This document shows, in pieces, positions 45,443 through 56,329 of a stretch of 64,000 bases of DNA. The stretch is from the NCBI RefSeq assembly GCF_003386285.1, contig NZ_QPNC01000009.1, forward strand, positions 1 to 64,000. Direction: 5' to 3'. The notes below the pieces were generated by a model. The model saw only the letters and a list, made by a program, of their open reading frames with translations. It had not been told where the DNA came from and ran no database searches. This DNA is from Nocardiopsis sp. FIRDI 009. GTDB lineage: Bacteria > Actinomycetota > Actinomycetes > Streptosporangiales > Streptosporangiaceae. The first letter of the stretch is position 1. Each line of letters starts with the position of its first letter. A program made the position numbers and the translations under genes.

Positions 45443-46333
45443 ATGCCCGCCAACAGCAACATCGCCTTCATCGGACTCGGCATCATGGGTCTGCCCATGG
45501 CCACCAACCTGGTCAAGGCCGGGTACAGCGTCACCGGCTACAACCTCGACCAGGCCGCCATCGACAAGCTCGTCGCGAACGGCGGTAAGGGCGCGGCCAA
45601 CATCGCCGAGGCCGTCGCCGACGCCGACGTCGTCATCACGATGGTCCCGGACTCCCCGCAGGTGGAGGAGGTCCTCACCGGCGAGGGCGGCGTCTACGAC
45701 AACGCCAAGGCCGGCGCCCTGGTCATCGACATGAGCAGCATCCGCCCCGACGTCACCCAGGCCCTCGCCGAGACCGGAACCAAGCGCGGCTTCCGCGTCC
45801 TGGACGCCCCCGTCTCCGGCGGTGAGGCCGGTGCCATCGAGGCCAAGCTGTCCATCATGGTCGGCGGCACGCAGGAGGACTTCGACACCGCCAAGCCGAT
45901 CTTCGACGTCCTCGGCACCACCCCGGTCCTGGTCGGCCCCAACGGCGCCGGTCAGACCGTCAAGGCCGCCAACCAGCTCATCGTCGCGGGCAACATCCAG
46001 CTCGTGGCCGAGGCCCTCGTCTTCCTGGAGGCGCACGGCGTCGACACCGAGGCGGGCCTGGAGGTCCTCGGCGGCGGGCTCGCGGGCAGCACCGTCATGG
46101 CGCGCAAGGGCGAGGCCATGCGCAAGCGCGAGTTCCAGCCGGGCTTCCGCATCGCCCTGCACGACAAGGACATGAAGATCGTGACCACCGCCGCCCGCGA
46201 GGCCGGTGTGGCGATTCCGCTGGGCTCCCAGGTGGCCCAGTTCGTCGGCGCCCTCAAGCACCAGGGCCACGGCGGACTCGACCACTCCGCGCTGCTGAAG
46301 ATCGTCGAGCAGCTCTCCGGCCGCACCGAGTAA
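45443..46333 (+). CDS. glxR: 2-hydroxy-3-oxopropionate (tartronate semialdehyde) reductase
   Basis: A 296-residue NAD(P)-dependent beta-hydroxyacid dehydrogenase. The Rossmann motif is GLGIMGLPMATNLVKAG at about 10-26, the substrate motif DAPVSGGEAGA is near 120, and the catalytic Lys is in GQTVKAANQLIV. Between hyi and gcl, tartronate semialdehyde is the clear substrate and glycerate the product. It lies 141 bp after hyi and 160 bp before gcl, so separate initiation is possible. Confidence 0.94.
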   Translation: MPANSNIAFIGLGIMGLPMATNLVKAGYSVTGYNLDQAAIDKLVANGGKGAANIAEAVADADVVITMVPDSPQVEEVLTGEGGVYDNAKAGALVIDMSSIRPDVTQALAETGTKRGFRVLDAPVSGGEAGAIEAKLSIMVGGTQEDFDTAKPIFDVLGTTPVLVGPNGAGQTVKAANQLIVAGNIQLVAEALVFLEAHGVDTEAGLEVLGGGLAGSTVMARKGEAMRKREFQPGFRIALHDKDMKIVTTAAREAGVAIPLGSQVAQFVGALKHQGHGGLDHSALLKIVEQLSGRTE

Positions 46334-46493
46334 CGGCCACCTGGCAATGGGCTTCCGCCGGCGGTACCGGCCTGCCGTACCCACGTCTTACGTGTGATCC
46401 GCGTGGCTGACGGCGGCCTCGGGTGTTGGCCGCACCCTGGGTCCCGCCGGCGGAATCCGTTCAACCCCCCTAGCACTGAAGGGTTCGCTTCAA

Positions 46494-48209
46494 ATGGTAC
46501 AGATGCCCGCGATGAACGCTGTCATCGAGGTCCTCAAGGACGAGGGCGTGGACACCGCCTTCGGCTGCCCCGGCGCCGCCATCCTGCCCCTCTACAAGGC
46601 GATGGAGGAGGTCGGGGGGATCGAGCACCTGACCGTCCGCCACGAGGAGGGCGCCACCCACATGGCGGACGGGTGGTCGCGCACCACCGGCAAGGTGGGT
46701 GTCGCCATCGGCACCTCCGGCCCCGCCGGCACCAACATGATCACCGGCCTGTACACGGCGATGGCGGACTCCGTCCCGATCGTCTGCATCACCGGCCAGG
46801 CCATGACCTCCCTCCTGGACAAGGAGGGCTTCCAGGCGGTCGACATCGTCGAGATCGCCAAGCCCGTCACCAAGTGGGCCGTGCAGATCAGGGAGGCGGC
46901 CACCGCCCCCTGGATCTTCCGGGAGGCCTTCCGCGTCGCCCAGGAGGGCCGTCCCGGCCCCGTCCTGGTCGACATCCCGCTGGACGTCGCCAAGCAGGTC
47001 ATCGAGTACGACCCCGCCATCGACGCCCCGCTGAGGATCAACACCGTCGAGCCGCACCAGCCGCGCGTCGAGCGCGCACTGGACATGCTCCTGGCCGCGG
47101 AGCGCCCGCTGCTGCTGGCCGGCGGAGGTGTGATCCTGTCCGAGGCATCCGAGGAGCTCAGGGAACTCGCCGAGTACCTGAACGTCCCCGTCCAGGTCAC
47201 GCTCATGGGCAAGGGCTCCTTCGACGAGGACAGTCCGCTGTACTCCGGGATGACCGGCGTCCAGACCTCCCAGCGCTACGGCAACGCCTCCTTCCTGGAG
47301 TCGGACCTGGTCCTGGCGGTCGGTGCGCGCTTCGGCGACCGCCACACCGGCCAGATCGACGTCTACCGGGGCGACCGCAAGTTCATCCACGTCGACATCG
47401 AGCCCACCCAGATCGGCAAGGTCTTCGAACCGGACCTGGGCGTGGTCTCCGACGCGAAGCTGTTCCTGTCCGCTCTGCTGAAGGCCGCCAAGGCCCGGGG
47501 CAAGAGGGCCGAGGTCCAGCCGTGGGTCGACCGCGTCGGCGAACTCAAGCGGACCCTGACCCGCCGCGAGGACTTCGACAGCGTGCCGATCAAGGCGCCG
47601 CGCGTCTACAAGGAGATCAACGAGGTCTTCGACGCCGACACCTACTTCGTCACCGCGATCGGCCTCTACCAGATCTGGGGCGGTCAGCACCAGAAGGCCT
47701 ACAAGCCGCGCCACTACCAGATCTGCGGCCAGGCGGGCCCGCTGGGCTGGGAGATCCCGGCCGCCATCGGCGTCAAGAAGGCGCTCAAGAACACCGAGCC
47801 GGACGCCGAGGTCGTCGGCATCGTCGGCGACTACGGCTTCCAGTACATGGTGGAGGAGCTGGCCGTCGCCGCCCAGTACAACGTCCCGTACGTGATCATC
47901 ATGATCAACAACGAGTACCTGGGTCTCATCCGCCAGGCCTCGATCCCGTACGAGATGAACTACCAGGTCGACATCCACTACGACGAGTTCGGCACCGACA
48001 ACGTCAAGATCATGGAGGCCTACGGCTGCTCCGGCCGCCGGGTCGCCGACCCGAACGACATCCGCGAGACCCTGGAGTGGGCGCGCAAGGAGGCCAAGGC
48101 CACCTCGCGTCCGGTGCTGGTCGAGATCATGATCGAGCGCGAGGCCAACACGCCGCACGGCCCCGCCATCGACGCGGTCAAGGAGTTCGAGCCCCTGCCG
48201 GAGGCCTGA
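46494..48209 (+). CDS. gcl: Glyoxylate carboligase with Glu at the canonical ThDP position
   Basis: A 571-residue ThDP enzyme that joins two glyoxylates to tartronate semialdehyde and CO2. The C-terminal half is clearly Gcl (ICGQAGPLGWEIPAAIGVK, YLGLIRQA), with the ThDP motif GDYGFQYMVEELAVAAQYN. In the N-terminal PYR domain the sequence is RHEEGATHMADG with Glu at residue 51. The E. coli enzyme is known for Val at that place (RHVEGASHMAEG). Start ATG 46494; ATGs nine and eighteen bases on are possible. No glycerate kinase gene follows. Confidence 0.93.
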   Translation: MVQMPAMNAVIEVLKDEGVDTAFGCPGAAILPLYKAMEEVGGIEHLTVRHEEGATHMADGWSRTTGKVGVAIGTSGPAGTNMITGLYTAMADSVPIVCITGQAMTSLLDKEGFQAVDIVEIAKPVTKWAVQIREAATAPWIFREAFRVAQEGRPGPVLVDIPLDVAKQVIEYDPAIDAPLRINTVEPHQPRVERALDMLLAAERPLLLAGGGVILSEASEELRELAEYLNVPVQVTLMGKGSFDEDSPLYSGMTGVQTSQRYGNASFLESDLVLAVGARFGDRHTGQIDVYRGDRKFIHVDIEPTQIGKVFEPDLGVVSDAKLFLSALLKAAKARGKRAEVQPWVDRVGELKRTLTRREDFDSVPIKAPRVYKEINEVFDADTYFVTAIGLYQIWGGQHQKAYKPRHYQICGQAGPLGWEIPAAIGVKKALKNTEPDAEVVGIVGDYGFQYMVEELAVAAQYNVPYVIIMINNEYLGLIRQASIPYEMNYQVDIHYDEFGTDNVKIMEAYGCSGRRVADPNDIRETLEWARKEAKATSRPVLVEIMIEREANTPHGPAIDAVKEFEPLPEA

Positions 48210-48403
48210 GCCATCGGCGGACGCGTTCCCCGCGGGGAATGAACGGACGGGCGTCGCGGTCGTAGTGAACGGGGTACGGCCGCGACGCCGCCATCGCCGA
48301 GCGGCGCCGCTGTTTCCCCGTGACGGAGGGACCAGGTCACGCGACACGTGTCCCAGAATGTGGACGTCGGGTACCAGTATTCCGGAACACTCTGCTAGCG
48401 TGA

Positions 48404-50245
<1,842 letters not shown>

Positions 50246-50271
50246 CCCAGCCCCGCCCCCTCGCCGACACG

Positions 50272-50307
50272 CGGCCGGGCCGCACCCCGCGGGGTGCGGC
50301 CCGGCCG
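50272..50307. terminator. Bidirectional terminator between leuA and the CAP gene
   Basis: A perfect 36-bp palindrome, CGGCCGGGCCGCACCCCG and its complement, between convergent genes. Confidence 0.85.
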
Positions 50308-50322
50308 TCGGGTGCACGGCCG

Positions 50323-51174
50323 TCACTCCCAGCCGAAGACCTGGGTCCAGGCGTGGTTGGCCTCGCCCACGCCGATCGCGACGAGACCGCAGTTGAGGAT
50401 GTTCCTGCGGTGCCCCGGGCTGTTCATCCAGTCGTCCATCACCTGCTCGGCGCTGGTCTGGCCCTTGGCGACGTTCTCCGCGCCGTACGAACGGTACCCG
50501 TGGCGCGCGGCCCGGTCAGCCGGGGTCTCCTTGTCGGGGTTCACGTGCGCCACGTAGTTCCGGGCGTCCATGTCCTCGCTGTGCTCCTGGGCCGCGGCGG
50601 TCAGCCGGTCGTCCACGCGCAGCGGCCCGCAACCGGCGTCGGTCCGCTCGGCGTTGACCAACCGGACGACCTGCTCGGTCGCGGAGTCGCTCAGGGGAGC
50701 CGGTGGAGCGCCGGACCCCTCGGCCGCACCGCCGTCCCCGCCGGCCCCCTCCTGTCGCGCCTCGTCCCCGGAGCCGCCCTGTGCGTCCGCGTCGGCCCCG
50801 TCGTCGGACCCGCCGGTCGCGGCGGGGGCCGTGGCCCGGGCGGTGGCGGTCTGTCCGGAACCGGTCCGCTCGGTCCCCTCGGGTGTTGTGGTCGGGGCCT
50901 CGAAGAAGTCGTCGTCGGTCGCCGCGTCGGGAACGGCGGAGTCGTCCGCGACGGCGCTCCCGATCCGCCCGGCGGGGGAGTGGGAGGCGTCGGCCGATTC
51001 CGACGGGTCCAGCCGATCACCCAGGTCGGTGACGAGGAGGACCCCGGCCAGGGCCAGTCCGACCGGTACCGCGGTCAAGGACGCCACCAGCGGAAGCGGA
51101 CTCCGCCGTCCGCCGCGCGCCGACCCCCGCCCGTGAGCGTTCGCCCTGCGCCTGCCTCGGCGGCCTCGTGCCAT
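50323..51174 (-). CDS. CAP-domain (SCP/PR1-like) surface protein
   Basis: A 283-residue exported protein. A basic Arg/Gly-rich cytoplasmic N-terminus precedes a membrane segment (LVASLTAVPVGLALAGVLLV, about 29-48). A disordered acidic Ala/Gly/Asp/Thr region runs to about 155. The CAP domain follows: VRLVNAERTDAGCGPLRVDD, AAQEHSEDMDARNYVAHVNP, GAENVAKGQTSAEQVMDDWM and NSPGHRRNIL, with the paired His and Glu residues in place. Bacterial CAP proteins of this type are cell-wall associated; function is not defined. Confidence 0.9.
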   Translation of the reverse strand: MARGRRGRRRANAHGRGSARGGRRSPLPLVASLTAVPVGLALAGVLLVTDLGDRLDPSESADASHSPAGRIGSAVADDSAVPDAATDDDFFEAPTTTPEGTERTGSGQTATARATAPAATGGSDDGADADAQGGSGDEARQEGAGGDGGAAEGSGAPPAPLSDSATEQVVRLVNAERTDAGCGPLRVDDRLTAAAQEHSEDMDARNYVAHVNPDKETPADRAARHGYRSYGAENVAKGQTSAEQVMDDWMNSPGHRRNILNCGLVAIGVGEANHAWTQVFGWE

Positions 51175-51489
51175 GTCGCTCTGTACCTTCCGTGCGGGTG
51201 CGGATGGGGGACGGCCGTGTGTCGCGGGGCGGTCACCGGGGGAGCCCCTCGGTCGCGTCCGTGCGCGTGCGGCCGGGTCCTGCGGCTCCGCCTCTCGGGC
51301 CCGCCCGGGTCCTCATGTCCGACACCGGGTGCCACTCTCGGGCGTGGGGAGCCCGTCGCGGAGCGCTTAGCGGGTGAGAGTAGAGCAAATGTCTCCAAAA
51401 GGGAATCCAAACCGTAATAAAGCCGATCGCGGCCGCCCCGTGGGAGCCCGCGCGTACGGGCGGTCGGTGGCATCCGCGACAATGGGAGG
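51175..51489. other. 315-bp divergent region between the CAP gene and recO
   Basis: No gene is supported. The recO side has the ribosome binding site GGGAGG before its GTG. An AT-rich island at about 51384-51422 is the likely promoter area for one or both genes; if it serves the CAP gene, the transcript has a leader of about 200 bases. I looked for a c-di-AMP riboswitch in that leader and saw none. Confidence 0.6.
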
Positions 51490-52221
51490 GTGAGTCTCTA
51501 CCGCGACGAGGGCGTCGTCCTGCGCAACCAGAAACTGGGCGAGGCCGACCGCATCGTCACCCTGCTGACCCGGCGCACCGGCCTGGTGCGCGCCGTGGGC
51601 AAGGGGGTGCGCCGCACCAAGTCGCGCTTCGGCGCCCGCCTCGAACCGTGTACCCACGTCGACGTGCAGCTCTACACCGGCCGCACCCTGGACGTGATCA
51701 CCCAGGCCGAGACCGTGCGCGCCTACGGGGAGGCGGTCGTGCACGACTACGCCCGCTACACCGCGGCCACCGCGATGCTGGAGACCGCCGAGAAGGTCGT
51801 CGCCGTGGAGAAGGACCCGGCCCTGCGCCAGTTCCTCCTGCTCATCGGTGCCCTGCGCGTCCTGGGAGAGGGAACGCACGACGCCCGGCTGGTGCTGGAC
51901 GCCTACCTGCTCCGGTCGCTGGCCGTCGCCGGGTACGCCCCGGCCCTGGGCGAGTGCGCCCGCTGCGGGAGCCGGGGAGAGCACCGCGCGTTCGCGGTCC
52001 ACGCAGGCGGTATGGTCTGCTCGGTGTGCCGTCCCCACGGCACCGTGCACCCCTCCGTCGAGACGCTCCGCCTGATGACGGCGCTGCTCGAGGGCGACTG
52101 GGACAGCGCGGACGCCAGCGCGGGAGGGCACCGTTCCGAGTGCAGCGGGTTGGTCGCGGCCTACCTACAGTGGCACCTGGAGAACGGAATCCGATCACTG
52201 CGGCACGTGGAGCGTTCTTGA
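51490..52221 (+). CDS. recO: DNA repair protein RecO
   Basis: A 243-residue RecF-pathway protein that loads RecA on SSB-coated DNA. The N-terminal OB fold opens with [20 protein letters not shown]. The C-terminal zinc site has CARCG and CSVC. GTG 51490 follows GGGAGG. Its TGA overlaps the uppS TTG start. Confidence 0.95.
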   Translation: MSLYRDEGVVLRNQKLGEADRIVTLLTRRTGLVRAVGKGVRRTKSRFGARLEPCTHVDVQLYTGRTLDVITQAETVRAYGEAVVHDYARYTAATAMLETAEKVVAVEKDPALRQFLLLIGALRVLGEGTHDARLVLDAYLLRSLAVAGYAPALGECARCGSRGEHRAFAVHAGGMVCSVCRPHGTVHPSVETLRLMTALLEGDWDSADASAGGHRSECSGLVAAYLQWHLENGIRSLRHVERS

Positions 52222-53039
52222 GTCTGTTCAGCTTCGACACCGGAAACCGGCGGGAGTACACCCGGCCCGTCCCGCACCCGAGCGGGGCGCGCCCGCCGGA
52301 GTTGCCCGCCGACCTGGTGCCCAAGCACGTGGCCGTGGTCATGGACGGCAACGGGCGCTGGGCCAAGGAGCGCGGCCTGCCCCGCACCGAGGGGCACAAG
52401 GCGGGGGAGTCCTCCCTCTTCGACGTCATCGAGGGCGCCCTGGAGCTGGGCATCTCCCACCTGTCGGCCTACGCCTTCTCCACGGAGAACTGGAAGCGCT
52501 CACCCGACGAGGTCCGCTTCCTCATGGGCTTCAACCGCGACACCATCCGCCGCCGCCGCGACGAGCTGCACGCCCGCGGCGTCCGCATGAAGTGGGCCGG
52601 GCGCGCCGGTCGGCTCTGGAAGAGCGTCATCAAGGAGCTCCAGGACGCGGAGGAGATGACGAAGGACAACACCAAGCTCACCCTCCAGTTCTGCGTGAAC
52701 TACGGCGGCCGGGCCGAGATCACCGACGCCGTGCGCGCGCTCGCCCGCAAGGCGGCCGACGGGCGGATCTCCCCGGAGAAGATCAGCGAGGACGCCATCG
52801 CGCGCGAGCTGTACGCGCCGGAGATCCCCGACGTCGACCTGTTCGTGCGCTCGTCCGGTGAGCAGCGGACCTCCAACTTCCTCCTGTGGCAGTCCGCCTA
52901 CGCCGAGTTCGTCTTCCTCGACACGCTCTGGCCCGACTTCGACCGCCGCGACCTGTGGCGCGCCTGTGAGATCTACGCGCGCCGCGACCGCCGCTACGGC
53001 GGAGCCGAGCCCAACCCGGTCCCGGGGGAGGCCGGGTGA
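52218..53039 (+). CDS. uppS: Polyprenyl (undecaprenyl/decaprenyl) diphosphate synthase
   Basis: A 273-residue cis-prenyltransferase making the lipid carrier for cell-wall synthesis. The diphosphate-binding region is [18 protein letters not shown] with Asp43, then [22 protein letters not shown], and the C-terminal [19 protein letters not shown]. Start TTG 52218 overlaps the recO stop (TTGA); no other in-frame start leaves the N-terminus sensible. Its own stop overlaps the next gene (GTGA). Z,E or all-Z specificity cannot be told. Confidence 0.95.
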   Translation: MSLFSFDTGNRREYTRPVPHPSGARPPELPADLVPKHVAVVMDGNGRWAKERGLPRTEGHKAGESSLFDVIEGALELGISHLSAYAFSTENWKRSPDEVRFLMGFNRDTIRRRRDELHARGVRMKWAGRAGRLWKSVIKELQDAEEMTKDNTKLTLQFCVNYGGRAEITDAVRALARKAADGRISPEKISEDAIARELYAPEIPDVDLFVRSSGEQRTSNFLLWQSAYAEFVFLDTLWPDFDRRDLWRACEIYARRDRRYGGAEPNPVPGEAG

Positions 53040-53863
53040 GCGCGCTGACGGGCGCGGACGGCGCCCCGCTCGTGCGGCCGGGGATGTCCTACGCGGCGGT
53101 GGGTGACAGCTTCACCGAGGGCGTGGGCGACCCCTACCCGGACGGGGTCTTCCGCGGCTGGGCCGACCGCGTGGCCGAGCACCTCGCCGACCACGTGGGC
53201 GAGGTGCGCTACGCCAACCTGGCCGTGCGCGGCAAGCTCATGCGCCAGATCGTCACCGACCAACTGCCCGCCGCCCTGGACATGGCGCCGGACCTGGTCT
53301 CGCTGTGTGCGGGCGGCAACGACCTGCTGCGCCCCGGCGGCGACCCGGAGCGCATGGCCCGGGTCCTGGACCACGCGGTGGGCCGGTTGCGCGCGGTCGG
53401 CAGCCAGGTCGTCCTGTTCACCGGGGTGAACATCGCCACCGGCTACATGCGCGGCGCCATCGGCCTGTTCGCCCGGTACTACATGAACGTGCGCGCGATC
53501 GCCGACGCCCACGGGTGCCTGCTCGTCGACCAGTGGTCGATGCGCGTCCTGACCGACCCCCGCGCCTGGGACGCCGACCGCCTGCACATGTCCCCGGAGG
53601 GGCACCGCAGGCTGGCGCTGCGGGTGTGCGAGGTGCTCGGGGTGCCCACCGAGCGGCGTTGGGACGAGCCGTGGCCGGAGCGGGAGCCGATCAGCTGGAC
53701 CGAGGCGCGCCGGGACGACCTGACCTGGGTCCGGACGTCGCTGGCCCCGTGGATCGGCCGCCGCCTGACCGGGCGGTCCTCCGGCGACGACGTCACCGCC
53801 AAGCGTCCCGAGCTGACCCCGCTCACGCGGTCGGCCGAGCGGGCGGAGCACGGTTCGGTGTGA
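53036..53863 (+). CDS. SGNH/GDSL hydrolase, first of a tandem pair
   Basis: A 275-residue cytoplasmic SGNH-fold hydrolase. Catalytic blocks are AVGDSFTEG (Ser), the Gly in YANLAVRG, the Asn in CAGGNDLL, and the Asp/His in [10 protein letters not shown]. It should act as an esterase or lipase; the substrate is unknown. GTG overlaps the uppS stop, so it is translated with recO-uppS. It is a close paralogue of the next gene, with the same length and the same C-terminal [12 protein letters not shown]. Confidence 0.92.
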   Translation: MSALTGADGAPLVRPGMSYAAVGDSFTEGVGDPYPDGVFRGWADRVAEHLADHVGEVRYANLAVRGKLMRQIVTDQLPAALDMAPDLVSLCAGGNDLLRPGGDPERMARVLDHAVGRLRAVGSQVVLFTGVNIATGYMRGAIGLFARYYMNVRAIADAHGCLLVDQWSMRVLTDPRAWDADRLHMSPEGHRRLALRVCEVLGVPTERRWDEPWPEREPISWTEARRDDLTWVRTSLAPWIGRRLTGRSSGDDVTAKRPELTPLTRSAERAEHGSV

Positions 53864-53938
53864 CCTGTCCCGCAAAATCGGACAAACCATCAACCTACTG
53901 TCGCGTAACCATGCCTCAAAGTTGCATGATCGTGCACC

Positions 53939-54766
53939 ATGAGCGGCTTTGGGAGCAGTGACCTCACGAACCGGGACATCCTGTCCTACGTGGCTCTCGG
54001 TGACAGCTTCACCGAGGGCATGAGCGACCCGTACCCGGACAGCGACAGTGTGCCCAACGGCCGTTACCGCGGCTGGGCCGACCGCGTGGCCGAACACCTG
54101 ACCGACCACGTGGACGAGGTGCGCTACGCCAACCTCGCCGTGCGCGGCAGGCTCATCGGCCAGATCCGGTCCGAGCAGGTGCCCCGAGCCGTCGAGATGT
54201 CCCCCGACCTGGTGACCCTGTGCGCGGGCGGCAACGACATCATCCGCCCGGGCAGCGACCCCGACCGGGTCGTGCGCGACTTCGAGGCGATGGTGTCCGA
54301 ACTCAGCGCCACGGGCGCGCGCGTGGTGGTCTTCACCGGCTTCGACACCAACTGGCAGCCGGTCATGCGCCACCTGCGTGGCAAGATCGCCACCTACAAC
54401 ATGCACATCCGCCACGTGGCGGACCAGTACGACTGCGACGTCGTGGACGTGTGGAGCATGCGGATCTTCTCCCACCCCCGCGCGTGGAACTGGGACCGCC
54501 TCCACCTGTCCCCGGAGGGACACCGCAGGCTGGCGCTGCGGGTGTGCGAGGTGCTGGGCGTGCCGGTGGAGGGCGACTGGAACGAGCCCTGGCCCCCGGC
54601 CGAGCCGCGCGACTGGCGCACCGCGCGCCAGGAGGACCTGCACTGGGCCCGCGAGTTCCTCGTGCCGTGGATCCACCGCCGCCTGACCGGGCGGTCCTCC
54701 GGCGACGGCGTGCGCCCCAAGCGGCCGACCCTGGAACCCTGCCGCCGCCCCGACCGGGTGGAGTAG
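53939..54766 (+). CDS. SGNH/GDSL hydrolase, second of a tandem pair
   Basis: A 275-residue paralogue of the preceding gene. It has ALGDSFTEGMSD, NLAVRGRL, CAGGNDIIRPG and [13 protein letters not shown]. It has a slightly longer loop after the Ser block (PYPDSDSVPNGRYRGW). The 75-bp gap contains a less GC-rich stretch, which may carry a separate promoter, unlike the tight overlap of the first copy with uppS. No signal peptide. Confidence 0.92.
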   Translation: MSGFGSSDLTNRDILSYVALGDSFTEGMSDPYPDSDSVPNGRYRGWADRVAEHLTDHVDEVRYANLAVRGRLIGQIRSEQVPRAVEMSPDLVTLCAGGNDIIRPGSDPDRVVRDFEAMVSELSATGARVVVFTGFDTNWQPVMRHLRGKIATYNMHIRHVADQYDCDVVDVWSMRIFSHPRAWNWDRLHLSPEGHRRLALRVCEVLGVPVEGDWNEPWPPAEPRDWRTARQEDLHWAREFLVPWIHRRLTGRSSGDGVRPKRPTLEPCRRPDRVE

Positions 54767-54856
54767 CCCGCCGCGCCCCGGAACGGGGGTGCGGCGGTGC
54801 GGCCGGTTCCGGCGAACGGCTCGCCCCCGTGGGCGCGGACACGGCACAATGCGCTC

Positions 54857-55207
54857 ATGCGATGGCTGTGGACGTGGGTTCTGGGATCGGTGACCGTCGT
54901 TCTCGCGGGCGCCTGGGCGCTGCCCCGGCTCCTCCCCGACCTGGGGCTGGGGTTGAACGAGCTGTCCCAGCTGTCCGGGATCGGCTCCCTGGCCGCCGGG
55001 GTGGCCGCGCTGGCGGTCGCGGTGTGGACGGCGCGCCGACAGAGCACGGCCGACGACCGGACCGGCGGGAGCGGGGGCGGGGCCGGTGGCACCACCCGTT
55101 ACGGGGGAGACCACGTCGACTTCTCCGCGGGCACCTTCCACGGTCCGGTGACCGGGAAGAGGGTGGAGCACCACCACCGCGACCCCGGTGACACGGACGG
55201 TCGGTGA
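54857..55207 (+). CDS. Small membrane protein with a His/Gly-rich tail
   Basis: A 116-residue protein I cannot assign. Two hydrophobic segments (WTWVLGSVTVVLAGAWAL; IGSLAAGVAALAVAVWTA) are followed by a polar tail containing GGDHVDFSAGTFHGPVTGK. Short D-F-S-x-G-x-F-x-G-P-V sequences of that type recur in actinobacterial proteins tied to NTPase- or protease-based conflict systems; that link is from memory and only suggestive here. Start ATG 54857. The next gene begins 130 bp on. Confidence 0.65.
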   Translation: MRWLWTWVLGSVTVVLAGAWALPRLLPDLGLGLNELSQLSGIGSLAAGVAALAVAVWTARRQSTADDRTGGSGGGAGGTTRYGGDHVDFSAGTFHGPVTGKRVEHHHRDPGDTDGR

Positions 55208-55339
55208 CTCCCGCCGACGTCGCGGTACCCTGCCGCCGTACGTGAGCCGGACACCACCGACCCCCCGACTGGGCTGTCGGCCCGCGCCCGGGACCTGTCG
55301 GCCCGGACGGGGAGGCGTGATCTTGACCCCCGGCCACGG

Positions 55340-55888
55340 GTGGCCACCGACTTCCTGAGCACACGCAACCGCGTGGGCCGGACCGTGCCGGAGCCGACGG
55401 GGTTGGTGATCCGCCGAGAGGCGTTCGCGGCCCGCTTCGGCGGACTCAGCCACCACGTCCGTCTTCACGCGGTGCTGGACGGCGGTGTCCACGAGGTCAC
55501 ACGCCGGTGGGACCTCACCCTTGGCGACCGGATGTGGCCGGACGGCCGGGAGCGGCACTTCGACATCGTCGGGGAACACGTCTCGTCCCCGGTGGTCCAC
55601 GTGCTGCGCACCGACCTCCGCGTCGGGGTCGGCTTCGGTGACCGCTTCCAGGAGATCGCCTCGTCGGTGTACCACCTGATCGAGCACCGAGCCCTGCCGG
55701 ACCACCTGTCCCACCGGGACCCCTGGCCCGGACCGCTGGAACCCTGGGTTCTCGGCCCCGACCAGGGTGAGGACGCCGATCACCTGGTGGCGCTCGACTG
55801 CGCCAGCGAGGGACCGCGCACCCGCCGCCTCCAACTCTGGACGCGCGGCGGGACCGGCCGCCGCCAGGCCCGGGCGGCGCTCACCTGA
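55340..55888 (+). CDS. Hypothetical protein
   Basis: A 182-residue protein of no family I recognise. Charged, with strand-like segments (GLSHHVRLHAVLDGGVHEVT, GEHVSSPVVHVLRTDLRVG) and several His, no membrane helix, no signal peptide. GTG 55340 is the first possible start after the in-frame stop of the previous gene; it lacks a clear ribosome binding site. GC pattern by codon position supports coding. It converges on zur 24 bp away. Confidence 0.6.
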   Translation: MATDFLSTRNRVGRTVPEPTGLVIRREAFAARFGGLSHHVRLHAVLDGGVHEVTRRWDLTLGDRMWPDGRERHFDIVGEHVSSPVVHVLRTDLRVGVGFGDRFQEIASSVYHLIEHRALPDHLSHRDPWPGPLEPWVLGPDQGEDADHLVALDCASEGPRTRRLQLWTRGGTGRRQARAALT

Positions 55889-55912
55889 CCCCGGCGCCCG
55901 GGGCGGGTCAGC

Positions 55913-56290
55913 TCACGAACGCGCGCACTCGCCGCAGGTGCCGAACACCTCGACGGTGTGCGTCACCCCGGTGAACCCGTGCTTGGCGCCCACCTCGGCC
56001 GCCCACTTCTCCACGGCCGGTCCCTCGATCTCCACCGCAGTGGAGCACTTCCGGCACACCAGGTGGTGGTGGTGCTGCTCGCTGTCGCACGCCCGGTAGA
56101 CGGCCTCGCCGTCGTCGGTGCGCAGCACGTCCACCTCACCGGAGTCGCTCAACGCCTGGAGCGCCCGGTAGACGGTGGTCAGGCCGATCTTGGAACCCTC
56201 GGCGCGCAGGTCCGCGTACAGGTCCTGGGCACTGCGGAAACCAGTGGACCCGGTCAGCGCCTGGCGGACCGTCTCGCGACGTGTACTCAT
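55913..56290 (-). CDS. zur: Fur-family zinc uptake regulator Zur
   Basis: A 125-residue Fur-like repressor. The winged helix contains FRSAQDLYADLRAEGSKIGL and TTVYRALQALSDSGEVD. The regulatory part has HHHHLVCRKC and the terminal FGTCGECARS, giving the two CxxC structural zinc pairs. It should bind the box at 59729-59743 before znuC when zinc is sufficient. It would follow znuC-znuB directly on the minus strand but is separated from them by the iscB element. Upstream ribosome binding is weak (AGAGAGC), perhaps because the insertion displaced the original leader. Confidence 0.93.
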   Translation of the reverse strand: MSTRRETVRQALTGSTGFRSAQDLYADLRAEGSKIGLTTVYRALQALSDSGEVDVLRTDDGEAVYRACDSEQHHHHLVCRKCSTAVEIEGPAVEKWAAEVGAKHGFTGVTHTVEVFGTCGECARS

Positions 56291-56309
56291 CAGCTCTCTG
56301 TGGCGGAAA

Positions 56310-56329
56310 CCCTGGCTTTCAGACCAGGG
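56310..56329 (-). repeat. Right-end hairpin of the iscB element
   Basis: CCCTGG-CTTTCAGA-CCAGGG on the plus strand. It lies 20 bases before the zur start and includes the iscB TGA. It may also act as terminator. Confidence 0.6.

Noticed and set aside
51175..51380. c-di-AMP (ydaO-type) riboswitch before the CAP-domain gene
   Set aside because: Such elements precede wall-hydrolase genes in actinomycetes, but the conserved core sequences are not visible in this leader.
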